Of a stretch of 64,000 bases of DNA, positions 8,383 to 15,810 are shown in pieces. This DNA is from Rhodovarius lipocyclicus (GTDB lineage Bacteria > Pseudomonadota > Alphaproteobacteria > Acetobacterales > Acetobacteraceae). Under the pieces are notes generated by a model. The model did no database searches, had not been told where the DNA came from, and saw nothing but the letters and a program-made list of their open reading frames with translations. Each line of letters begins with the position of its first letter. Position 1 is the first letter of the stretch. The translations under genes and the position numbers were made by a program. Location: the NCBI RefSeq assembly GCF_009900765.1, contig NZ_JAAABL010000013.1, positions 17,836 through 81,835 on the forward strand. Direction: 5' to 3'.

Positions 8383-8892
8383 ATGCGCCGCCTTGCCCTG
8401 ACCCTGTTGCTCCTCCTCTCCGCCTGCGCGGAGACCGAGACCCGCTACATCCCGCCCGGCGGGTTCATGACGGGCGACACGCCGGTCGCTGCCTTCTCCA
8501 GCGGGGATGCCTGCATCGCCAGCTGCCAGATGGAGCAGCGCCAGTGCGTGCAGGACGAACAGGTCAGCGTCGGCGCCTGCTATGGCGCGGACAGTGCCAT
8601 CGCCTCCGGCTTCAACGGCTGCCGGCCGGGTGCCGCGGGCTGCGTGCCGCCGCCGATCTGCCTGCAGAACACCACCGCCTGCACCGAGGCCTACAACGCC
8701 TGCTATTCGCGCTGCGGCGGCGTGGCGCTGCAGGTGCGCCGGCGCCCCGCCGCCACGGTCAGCGAGACGATGCCCACCACCCCCTTCGTGGTGCCGCCCC
8801 TGCCGGGCAGCGTGCCGGCCGCCGCCCCGCCTCGCCGCCGGGTGCGCCACCGCGCCGCCACCCCCGCCCCTGGGCAAACCGAGGCAAATTAA
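8383..8892 (+). CDS. Cysteine-rich putative outer-membrane lipoprotein
   Basis: 169 aa. The N-terminus MRRLALTLLLLLSAC ends in a good lipobox (LSAC), with the lipidated Cys at residue 15. The mature part holds about ten Cys in spaced pairs (CIASCQ, CVQDEQ, GCRPGAAGC, CLQN, CTEAYNACYSRCGG), suggesting several disulfides. A Pro/Ala/Arg-rich tail follows. No known domain is recognised. It begins 53 nt after repeat copy A and is followed 44 nt later by uppP on the same strand. Confidence 0.7.
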   Translation: MRRLALTLLLLLSACAETETRYIPPGGFMTGDTPVAAFSSGDACIASCQMEQRQCVQDEQVSVGACYGADSAIASGFNGCRPGAAGCVPPPICLQNTTACTEAYNACYSRCGGVALQVRRRPAATVSETMPTTPFVVPPLPGSVPAAAPPRRRVRHRAATPAPGQTEAN

Positions 8893-8936
8893 GGGCAGCC
8901 GTTCCCCCCGCCCACGCCCTGTTCTAAACCCGGGCC

Positions 8937-9746
8937 ATGGATATCACCGCCATTGCCTCCGCCATCCTCATGGGCCTGGTCGAGGGGCTGACCGAGTTCC
9001 TGCCCATCTCCTCCACCGGGCACCTGATCCTGCTGGGCCATGTGATCGGCTTCCAGGGACCACCGGGCAAGGTGTTCGAGATCGGCATCCAGCTGGGCGC
9101 CATCCTGGCCGTGGTGGTGCTATACCGCGACAAGCTGCTGGACATCGCGCGCGGCATGTGGCGCCCCGGCACGGCCGAGCGCTTCTACGCCACCAACATC
9201 ATCCTGGCCTTCCTGCCGGCCATGGTGCTGGGCGCCACCCTGCACGGCCCCATCACGCGGCTGCTGTTCAACCCCTGGGTGGTCAGCATCGCGCTGATCC
9301 TGGGCGGCATCGCCATCATCGCCATCGAGCGCGCGATGCCCGAACCCGAGATCCGCTCCGTGCCGGAAATCGGGCCGCTGGCGGCACTCATCATCGGCTT
9401 CGGCCAGGCACTGGCGATGATCCCGGGCACCTCGCGCTCCGGCGCCACCATCATCACGGCACTGCTGCTGCGGGTGGAACGCAAGGCGGCGGCGGAGTTC
9501 AGCTTCATCCTGGCCATCCCCACCATGCTGGCCGCCACCGCCTACAGCCTACTGAAAGCACGCGACGAACTGTCCATGGACGGGTTCGGACTGGTGATCA
9601 TCGGCTTCGTGGTGGCATTTATCGTGGCCCTGCTGGTGGTGCGGGCCGTGGTGGGGTTCATCGGGCGCGTGGGGTTCACGCCGTTCGGGTGGTACCGGAT
9701 CGCGCTGGGGGTGGTGATGCTGGGGGCGCTGGTGGTGATGGGGTGA
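8937..9746 (+). CDS. uppP: Undecaprenyl-diphosphatase
   Basis: 269-aa integral membrane enzyme that dephosphorylates undecaprenyl pyrophosphate to recycle the lipid carrier for peptidoglycan and other glycans; it also confers bacitracin tolerance. The two family signatures are present: EGLTEFLPISSTGHL (residues ~16-30) and PGTSRSGATI (~163-172), which carry the catalytic Glu, Ser, His and Arg. Length and multi-helix profile are normal. It converges with zapE across a GC hairpin. Confidence 0.96.
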   Translation: MDITAIASAILMGLVEGLTEFLPISSTGHLILLGHVIGFQGPPGKVFEIGIQLGAILAVVVLYRDKLLDIARGMWRPGTAERFYATNIILAFLPAMVLGATLHGPITRLLFNPWVVSIALILGGIAIIAIERAMPEPEIRSVPEIGPLAALIIGFGQALAMIPGTSRSGATIITALLLRVERKAAAEFSFILAIPTMLAATAYSLLKARDELSMDGFGLVIIGFVVAFIVALLVVRAVVGFIGRVGFTPFGWYRIALGVVMLGALVVMG

Positions 9747-9752
9747 AACAGC

Positions 9753-9779
9753 CCGAGGGGGGGGCAAAGCCCCTCTCGG
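9753..9779. terminator. GC hairpin between convergent uppP and zapE
   Basis: CCGAGGGG...GGC followed by AAA and GCCCCTCTCGG forms a near-perfect stem. There is no T-run. It lies 7 nt after the uppP stop and just before the zapE stop, so it could serve both directions. Confidence 0.5.
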
Positions 9780-9783
9780 ACCA

Positions 9784-10956
9784 TCACTGCAAATGCGCCA
9801 GCCCCAGATATTCCTGGCTCTGCATTTCCATCAACCGGCTGGCGGTGCGTTCGAACATCGCCGCGTTCTGCCCGTATTCGTACAGTTGGTCCGGCGTGGC
9901 GGCGGCGCTGGCCACCAGTTTGCAGCGGTGTTCGTACAGCGCGTCGATCAGCGTGATGAAGCGCCGGGCGCGGTCGAAATTGTCCGGGTTCAGGCGCGGG
10001 ATGTCGTCCATCACCAGCGTATGCACATGGGTCGCCACCGCCAGGTAGTCGGCGGGGCCCAGCGGCTTGCCGCACAGATCCTCGAAGCTGGCGCGCGCCA
10101 CGCCGCGCGCGGCCTCCGGCAAGGGGACCTTGCGGCCCAGCACTTCCAGCGTCATCGGCGTGCCATGCGCCACGCCGGTGAGTTCCCTGAAGGCGGTGTC
10201 CAGCGCGCGCTCGGCCCGGCCATCGGCGGGGGAATGCCAGGTGGGCAGGCCGCGGATGCGGTCGCGGCGGTAGTCGCGCTGGCTGTCCAGCGCCAGCACC
10301 TCCACCTGTTTCTTGATGATGGCGATGAAGGGCAGGAAGGCGTCACGCCCCGGCTTGCCCTTGAACAGATCGTCCGGCGCGGTGTTGGAGGTGGCGACGA
10401 TCACCACGCCGCGCGCGAACAGGGCCTCGAACAGCCGGCCCAGGATCATGGCGTCGGTGATGTCGTGCACCTGGAACTCGTCGAAGCACAGCAGCGCGGC
10501 CTCGGCGAAGATCAGGTCGGCCAGGGGCTGGATGGGGTCCTCGCCGCTGGGGTTGGCCTTTTTCCAGGTGTGGATGCGCTGGTGGCATTCCTGCATGAAG
10601 GCGTGGAAGTGGATGCGGCGCTTGCGGGCCACGTCCGCGGCCTCGAAGAACAGATCCATCAGCATGGATTTGCCGCGCCCGACCTGGCCCACCAGATACA
10701 GGCCGACCGGGGCTTCCTTCACCCCGTCCTCCGCACCGCGTTTGCGGAACAGCCGGCCCAGCAGCCCGCCTTGGGGCTTCTCGGGCCCGGCCGGCTTGGG
10801 GTCGTAGCCGCGCAGGCGGTACCATAGCTCCTGCAAGGTTTCCGCCGCCATTTCCTGCGCGGGGTCGGGGTTCAGCACCCCGGCATGCACGCGGGCCCGA
10901 TAGGCGGGAAGCGGCCCTTCGGCAGGGTTGGGGCTGATCTGCGCTGCAACATCCAT
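9784..10956 (-). CDS. zapE: AFG1-like ATPase, cell division protein ZapE
   Basis: 390 aa from the ATG at 10956; an ATG at 10992 would add 12 residues. ZapE is a P-loop ATPase that acts on Z-ring constriction in bacteria, and its mitochondrial homolog is AFG1/LACE1. Visible motifs are Walker A LVGQVGRGKSML (~100-111), Walker B LLCFDEFQVHDITDA (~166-180), and the sensor IVATSNTAPDDLFKG. The C-terminal block YLAVATHVHTLVMDDIPRL also fits. It is divergent from asd, and the 112-nt gap between them must hold both promoters. Confidence 0.93.
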   Translation of the reverse strand: MDVAAQISPNPAEGPLPAYRARVHAGVLNPDPAQEMAAETLQELWYRLRGYDPKPAGPEKPQGGLLGRLFRKRGAEDGVKEAPVGLYLVGQVGRGKSMLMDLFFEAADVARKRRIHFHAFMQECHQRIHTWKKANPSGEDPIQPLADLIFAEAALLCFDEFQVHDITDAMILGRLFEALFARGVVIVATSNTAPDDLFKGKPGRDAFLPFIAIIKKQVEVLALDSQRDYRRDRIRGLPTWHSPADGRAERALDTAFRELTGVAHGTPMTLEVLGRKVPLPEAARGVARASFEDLCGKPLGPADYLAVATHVHTLVMDDIPRLNPDNFDRARRFITLIDALYEHRCKLVASAAATPDQLYEYGQNAAMFERTASRLMEMQSQEYLGLAHLQ

Positions 10957-11068
10957 GGGGTGGGGGATAACGCGGGGCAGCCCTGCGCACAATCGGGCGT
11001 GAAACGCATTGAATCCTTATGTCCGGGGCCGTAGAGAGCACGCTTCCATTCAACCGGAGCTACAGCCA

Positions 11069-12100
11069 ATGGGCTACAAGGTCGCAGTCGTCGGTGCCAC
11101 GGGAGCAGTGGGCCGCGAAATGCTGAAAACCTTGGCCGAGCGGAATTTCCCGGCGGACGAGGTGATCGCCCTCGCTTCCCCCCGGTCCGCTGGCCAGCAG
11201 GTCAGCTTCGGGGACACCAAAATTCTCACGGTGCAGAACCTTGAGACCTTCGATTTCACCGGCACCGATATCGGCCTGTTCAGCCCGGGTGCGGCCATTT
11301 CGGCCGTGCACGCGCCGCGCGCGGCCGCCCAGGGCTGCGTGGTGATCGACAACACCAGCCACTTCCGGATGGAACCGGACGTGCCGCTGATCGTGCCCGA
11401 GGTGAACGCGCACGCCCTGCCGCAGTTCCGCAAGCGCAACATCATCGCGAACCCGAACTGCAGCACCATCCAGATGGTGGTGGCGCTGAAGCCGCTGCAC
11501 GAAGTGGCGCGGATCAAGCGCGTGGTGGTCGCGACCTACCAGTCCGTCTCCGGCGGCGGCAAGGAAGCGATGGACGAGCTGTTCATGCAGACCAAGTCCA
11601 GCTTCGTGCACCAGCCGCCCGAACCGCAGGTCTTCACCAAGCCCATCGCCTTCAACTGCATCCCGCACATCGACAAGTTCATGGATGACGGGTTCACGAA
11701 GGAAGAATGGAAGATGGCGGTCGAGACGCGCAAAATCCTCGATCCGGACATCAAGGTGGTGGCCACCTGCGTGCGCGTGCCGGTCTTCATCAGCCACGCC
11801 GAGGCCGTGAACGTGGAATTCGAAACCGCGATCACCGAAGCCCAGGCCCTGGCCGCCTGGCGCCGCGCGCCCGGCGTCACCGTCTTCGACAAGCGCGAGG
11901 ACGGCGGCTACATGACCCCGCTGGAAGCGGCGGGCGACGACGACACCTACGTCTCCCGCCTGCGCCGGGACCCGACCGTGGACCACGGCCTCGCCTTCTG
12001 GTGCGTGTCCGACAACCTGCGCAAGGGCGCCGCCCTGAACGCGGTGCAAATCGCCGAAGCCCTGGTCAAGCAGGGCCTGCTGGAAAAGGCCTCGGCCTGA
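11069..12100 (+). CDS. asd: Aspartate-semialdehyde dehydrogenase
   Basis: 343 aa. It reduces aspartyl-4-phosphate to aspartate semialdehyde, the branch point to lysine/DAP, threonine and methionine. The start at 11069 gives MGYKVAVVGATGAVGREML, where the NADP-binding GATGAVG sits in the first 15 residues; an upstream in-frame ATG at 11009 would add a non-conserved tail. The active-site loop ANPNCSTIQMV (~129-139) carries the catalytic Cys, and SVSGGGKEAM follows. CCGGAG lies about 10 nt upstream of the start. A strong terminator lies about 85 nt beyond the stop. Confidence 0.96.
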   Translation: MGYKVAVVGATGAVGREMLKTLAERNFPADEVIALASPRSAGQQVSFGDTKILTVQNLETFDFTGTDIGLFSPGAAISAVHAPRAAAQGCVVIDNTSHFRMEPDVPLIVPEVNAHALPQFRKRNIIANPNCSTIQMVVALKPLHEVARIKRVVVATYQSVSGGGKEAMDELFMQTKSSFVHQPPEPQVFTKPIAFNCIPHIDKFMDDGFTKEEWKMAVETRKILDPDIKVVATCVRVPVFISHAEAVNVEFETAITEAQALAAWRRAPGVTVFDKREDGGYMTPLEAAGDDDTYVSRLRRDPTVDHGLAFWCVSDNLRKGAALNAVQIAEALVKQGLLEKASA

Positions 12101-12105
12101 TCCTG

Positions 12106-12305
12106 TCAGGGCGGATGCGAGAGGGGCTCTGCCCCCCTCGCATCCGCCCGCCAAAGGCCGAAAGGCCCTTGGAACCCATGAGTTGAAAAAGGCCGGAAGG
12201 GACGATGTCCCCTCCGGCCTTTTTCAATTTACTGAAGGGGGTCCAGGGGCCACTGGCTCCTGGCGGGTGGGGTGCGGGGAGGGCAGAGCCCTTCCCGCGG
12301 CGCCC
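12106..12305. repeat. Dispersed intergenic element, copy B (core replaced by a terminator)
   Basis: Left module GAGGGGCTCTGCCCCCCTC plus AAAGGCCCTTGGAACCCAT at ~12120-12180 and right module GGGTCCAGGGGCC...GGCTCCTGGCGGG at ~12240-12275 match the flanks of the other copies. Between them, in place of the AT-rich core, lies the terminator at 12185-12225. It sits between the convergent asd and secB genes. Confidence 0.65.
12185..12225. terminator. Strong bidirectional intrinsic terminator for asd and secB
   Basis: GAAAAAGGCCGGA (12185-12197) pairs perfectly with TCCGGCCTTTTTC (12213-12225), with a further inner GGGAC/GTCCC pairing around a GAT loop. The A-run on one side and T-run on the other make it functional in both directions. 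This fits the convergent gene ends. Confidence 0.9.
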
Positions 12306-12320
12306 CTGCCAGAAAAAGGC

Positions 12321-12788
12321 TCAGGCCGTGCCCACCGCCGGCGTGTCCAGGCTGGTCTGGCCGCGGCGGTTTTGCCACAGGGCCACGAAGTCGATCGGCT
12401 GCAGGAACACGGGCGGGAAGCCGCCGTCGCGGGTGATGTCGGCCAGGATGTTGCGGGCGAAGGGGAAGAGCAGGCGCGGGCATTCCACCAGCAGCACGGG
12501 TTCCAGGCTCTGGTCGTCCACCGTGATGGTGAAGATGCCGCAGTAGGTCAGTTCGGCGATGAAGCAGACCTGGTCGCCGGCCTTGGCGTCGGCGCGGATT
12601 TCCAGGGCGACTTCGAACACGTTCTCGCCTTCCTGGATGGGCCGGGCCTGGACATCCAGGCGCAGGTCCACCTGCGGGGCTTCGCGCAGGCTGGCGAAGA
12701 TGGTGGGGGCGTTCGGCACCTCGAAGCTGAGGTCCTTGGTGAACTGCATGTTCACCACGATGGGCGGCTGCGGGGCCTGGTCGGACAT
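12321..12788 (-). CDS. secB: Protein-export chaperone SecB
   Basis: 155 aa. SecB is a tetrameric cytosolic chaperone that keeps preproteins unfolded and hands them to SecA. Start MSDQAPQPPIVVNMQFTKDL is chosen over an upstream in-frame ATG because it matches the usual SecB N-terminus. Family landmarks include the early KDLSFEVPNAP, VFEVALEI, CFIAELTYCGIFTI and the C-terminal block LLFPFARNILADITRDGGFP followed by PVFLQPIDF. Length is normal. Confidence 0.96.
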   Translation of the reverse strand: MSDQAPQPPIVVNMQFTKDLSFEVPNAPTIFASLREAPQVDLRLDVQARPIQEGENVFEVALEIRADAKAGDQVCFIAELTYCGIFTITVDDQSLEPVLLVECPRLLFPFARNILADITRDGGFPPVFLQPIDFVALWQNRRGQTSLDTPAVGTA

Positions 12789-12931
12789 GGGGCGGGTGTT
12801 CCTTGATCGGAAGCGCGGAAATCGTGCGCGCGGGGTAGCACGCCGGGGGGACGCGCCCAAGGGGCCGACAATTTTCTTGATTTGTTCCCATACGTAGGAT
12901 TATGTGCCTTTCGCTGCGCAAGGAGACAGGC

Positions 12932-14329
12932 ATGCCCCCCGATAGTCCCCGCCTCCTGCCAATGGCACTCGGTGCCGGTGTGGCAGGTTTTCTGGCCGTC
13001 ACGGCCGCGATGGCCTGGCCCGGGGGGCTGCATGCCACCCAGCTGGTGGCTGTGCTGATATTCCTCGTGAGGCTGGGCTTCGCCGCCTTCCTGTGGTGGC
13101 TGGCGGCGCGCAGCTTCGCCATGCTCAGCAACCCGGCCACCACGGCGGACCAGATCGCGGCCATGCGCGAACTGCCGATGGCCCTGCCGGAGGGCACGGT
13201 GCGTGCCGTGCTGGCGCTGATCGTGGGGGTGGTGGGGCTGCCGCTGCTGCTGTTCACGGCCACGCTGGGGCTGTCGGATGCCATCGCGGGCTATGTGAAC
13301 GGCATCATCGCGGGGGTGTTCGGCTATTACTTCGGCGCGCGGGCGCAGATGCCCGACGCCCAGGCCCAGCGCCGCGTGACGGAGGCCCTGACCACCGAGC
13401 AGCGCGCCCATGCCGAAACCCGCGCCGGCGCGGCCAGCGCGGCGGAGGATGCGGTCGCCGCCGCCCTGCGCCCGGTGCAGGAGGGCGACGCCACCGGCCG
13501 CCTGGCCCGCCACCTGGCCGTGGCGGAGGCGCTGGTCGAGGGCTTCGGCGCGGCGCTGCCCGTCGGCGTCATTCCCCAGGGCGCGGCGGCCATGCTGCGC
13601 CAGGCGCGCCAGGCGCTGACCGGCAACCCGGACCTGTCGGCGATCGCGGCCGCGACCACGGCGCTGACCGGGGCCTCCGGCCCGCTGGCCAGCCTGGTTT
13701 CGGCGGCGGCGCCGGTGCTGGGCGGGGTGGCGGGCGGGCCGCTGGCGGGGGCCGCGCTGCTGCTGGGGCTGGGCTGGACGCTCTCGGCCCAGGGCTGGCG
13801 CCGCTGGCAGGCCCAGGTGCTGGACGCCCCGCACGACCCCACCTTGTTCGACCCCGGCAGCATCACCCCGGCCGACGCGCTGGCCAGCCTGGACGCGGTG
13901 CCCGATTTCGCCGCCGCCCTGGCCGGGCTGCGCAACACCCCGGGCTTCGCGGCGGAGCTGACGGACATGGCCCTGCGCGACGACGGCGCGGCGCGGCTGT
14001 GGTCGGCCTGGGGGGCGGGGCGCTTCGCCTCCCCGGCGGTGATCGAGGACGCGCTGACCCGCTTCCGCCGCGCCCTGCTGGGCACGGAGGCCCGGCAGGA
14101 CATCACCGACACCGCCGTGACGGAGATGGCCACGCGCCTGTCCGCCGCCAGCCCCGCCCTGCGCCCGGATGCGCCGGACCCCGAGGCGGTGCGCCGCCTG
14201 CTGGCCCCCACCCCGGCCTCCGCGCCCGAAACCGCCCGCGCCGCGATGGAAGCCCTGACCCTGCTGACCGGCCAGCTGCGCGACACCCACCAGGACCCGG
14301 TGGAGCTGCTGAAGGAGATCACACCATGA
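12932..14329 (+). CDS. Unknown membrane protein, first gene of a three-gene overlapping cassette
   Basis: 465 aa from the ATG at 12932, preceded by AAGGAGA at 12920-12926. Hydrophobic helices are at about residues 8-26, 33-52 and 90-110 (LALIVGVVGLPLLLFTATLG), with another near 112-130 (AIAGYVNGIIAGVFGYYFGA). A long Ala-rich helical stretch follows. A Gly/Ala-rich hydrophobic segment lies at ~235-260, and the C-terminal ~200 residues are soluble and helical. The conserved-looking motif ALPEGTVRAVLALIVGVVG precedes the third helix. I recognise no family. The 4-nt overlap with the next gene, itself overlapping a lytic-transglycosylase-like gene, suggests a role in cell-wall remodelling or lysis. 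Confidence 0.7.
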   Translation: MPPDSPRLLPMALGAGVAGFLAVTAAMAWPGGLHATQLVAVLIFLVRLGFAAFLWWLAARSFAMLSNPATTADQIAAMRELPMALPEGTVRAVLALIVGVVGLPLLLFTATLGLSDAIAGYVNGIIAGVFGYYFGARAQMPDAQAQRRVTEALTTEQRAHAETRAGAASAAEDAVAAALRPVQEGDATGRLARHLAVAEALVEGFGAALPVGVIPQGAAAMLRQARQALTGNPDLSAIAAATTALTGASGPLASLVSAAAPVLGGVAGGPLAGAALLLGLGWTLSAQGWRRWQAQVLDAPHDPTLFDPGSITPADALASLDAVPDFAAALAGLRNTPGFAAELTDMALRDDGAARLWSAWGAGRFASPAVIEDALTRFRRALLGTEARQDITDTAVTEMATRLSAASPALRPDAPDPEAVRRLLAPTPASAPETARAAMEALTLLTGQLRDTHQDPVELLKEITP

Positions 14330-14811
14330 ACCGCCACCTCTGGCTGCTGCTCGGCGCCATGGGCTGCGCGCCGGTGGCCGCGGTGCTGGACCCGCCCTTG
14401 GCCCAGCTGAACCGCTGGAACCACGCCTTGCCGGCCGAGATCGCGGCCGAGCCCGTGAGCAGCCCCTGCGACGCCGCCAACCCGGCCTGCCGGCGCCTGC
14501 ACGGCCTGCGCGCCGCGGCCTGCATGGAGCAGGCCATGGCCGCCCGCGCCCCCCGCGCCGCCTGCCCGGGCCTGGCCGCCCGGCCCATGCTGGATTGCGC
14601 CACGGCCGGATACGAACAGGCGCGGGCGGGGGATGCCTCCGCCGTGCTGGCCGCCAACCACGCCCAGGCGCTGATCTGCCTGGGCTGGCTCTCGGCCCCC
14701 GATGAGGCCGCGCGCCTGTCCCGCGCGGCCCTTTCGGCCGCAGCCAGCGCGGGGCCGGACCGCGCGCCCCTCCTCACCCTCCGCGCCCGCGAACTGGGAG
14801 AAGCCCGATGA
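14326..14811 (+). CDS. Small exported protein of unknown function (second cassette gene)
   Basis: 161 aa. The N-terminus MNRHLWLLLGAMGCAPVAAV is a short positively charged, hydrophobic leader. The Cys at residue 14 follows AMG, an imperfect lipobox, so it may be a lipoprotein or a secreted protein. The mature part has six Cys (SPCDAANPACRR, AACMEQ, AACPG, LDCA, LICLG) and Ala-rich helices. Its start overlaps the upstream stop (ATGA) and its stop overlaps the next start (ATGA), implying one coupled transcript. No domain recognised. Confidence 0.65.
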   Translation: MNRHLWLLLGAMGCAPVAAVLDPPLAQLNRWNHALPAEIAAEPVSSPCDAANPACRRLHGLRAAACMEQAMAARAPRAACPGLAARPMLDCATAGYEQARAGDASAVLAANHAQALICLGWLSAPDEAARLSRAALSAAASAGPDRAPLLTLRARELGEAR

Positions 14812-15725
14812 TGATGCTCGACCGTGCCCTGTCCTTCCGCCTGCCCATGCTGCGGGGGGCGGATGTGCGCCAGGCGCAGCAGGCCCTGCGCCGCGCCGGC
14901 CTGCTGGCGCTGGAACCCGATGGCGTGTTCGGCCCCGCCACGCGCGATGCCGTGCTGGCCTTCCAGCGCGCCAATGGGCTGCTGGCCGACGGCATCCTGG
15001 GCCCGCGCAGCTGGGCGCGGCTGATGGACCAGGCCCCGCCCGCGACCACCGCCCCCGGCTGGCAGGCCATGCTGCAACCCTTCCTGCCCGCGCTAACCGC
15101 CCCGCATGCCGGCCCTGTCGGCAGCGGCGCCCATCGCTGGCGCCTGACGCCCCAGGGGCTGGAGGTGGACGGCACCCTGCCGCGCGGCAGGGCCGCCACC
15201 GTCGCGCGCTGCTGGGCGCAGCACGGCCCGGCCATGTGCCGCACCGCCGCCGCCCGCCAGGTGCCGGTCGAGCTGCTGCTGGCCACCGCCTGCACCGAAA
15301 GCGGCGGCCGCGCCGACGCGGTGCGCGAGGAACCCGGCTATCTGGACGATGCCAGCACGCCCATGCGCGTCTCGCCCGGGCTGATGCAGACACTGATCGG
15401 CACGGCCCGCGAAGCCCTGGCCGACCCGAAGATCGACCGCGCGGCCCTGCTGCGGCCCGAGACCTCGCTGGCGGCCGGGGCGGCGCTGATCCGGCGGCAG
15501 GCCATGGGCGGGCGCGTGCCCACCGGCTTCGACCCGCCGCTGGTGGCCATCGCCTATAACGCCGGCAGCCTGCGCGCGGCCGATAACCCCTGGGGGATGG
15601 TGCAGACCAACCGAGGCGGCGGGCACTGGCACGCGGATGCCTTCGTGGAATACTTCAACGAAGCCTGCGCGGTGGTGGATGGGGGGGAGGAGACGCCCAG
15701 TTTCGTGACGCTGCTGAAAGGGTGA
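14808..15725 (+). CDS. Peptidoglycan-binding, lytic-transglycosylase-like protein (third cassette gene)
   Basis: 305 aa without a signal peptide. Residues ~15-70 form a PG_binding_1 domain (LRRAGLLALEPDGVFGPATR, FQRANGLLADGILGPRSW). Residues ~155-280 look like an SLT/goose-lysozyme fold: ACTESGG with the likely catalytic Glu at about 163, then SPGLMQT and the late AIAYNAGSLR motif, matching the ES-G / GLMQ / AYNAG pattern of lytic transglycosylases. Lack of a signal peptide resembles phage endolysins, which need a membrane partner to reach the wall. The preceding membrane gene could supply that, which is inference. Confidence 0.75.
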   Translation: MMMLDRALSFRLPMLRGADVRQAQQALRRAGLLALEPDGVFGPATRDAVLAFQRANGLLADGILGPRSWARLMDQAPPATTAPGWQAMLQPFLPALTAPHAGPVGSGAHRWRLTPQGLEVDGTLPRGRAATVARCWAQHGPAMCRTAAARQVPVELLLATACTESGGRADAVREEPGYLDDASTPMRVSPGLMQTLIGTAREALADPKIDRAALLRPETSLAAGAALIRRQAMGGRVPTGFDPPLVAIAYNAGSLRAADNPWGMVQTNRGGGHWHADAFVEYFNEACAVVDGGEETPSFVTLLKG

Positions 15726-15732
15726 TGGCAGC

Positions 15733-15753
15733 CCAGGGGGCGCCGCCCCCTGG
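15733..15753. terminator. GC hairpin after the three-gene cassette
   Basis: CCAGGGGGC, loop GCC, GCCCCCTGG: a perfect 9-bp stem 8 nt after the stop of the lytic-transglycosylase-like gene and before mutS. There is no T-run. The identical stem recurs at 50025-50045. Confidence 0.5.
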
Positions 15754-15810
15754 CTGGCGCCCACCGCCCACCCTTCAGCGCGCCCCCGGACTGCGCTAAG
15801 CCGGTCGCGC

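Noticed and set aside
11009..11068. 20-codon N-terminal extension of asd
   Set aside because: Not similar to Asd N-termini. The ATG at 11069 has a ribosome-binding site and directly starts the GATGAVG Rossmann strand.
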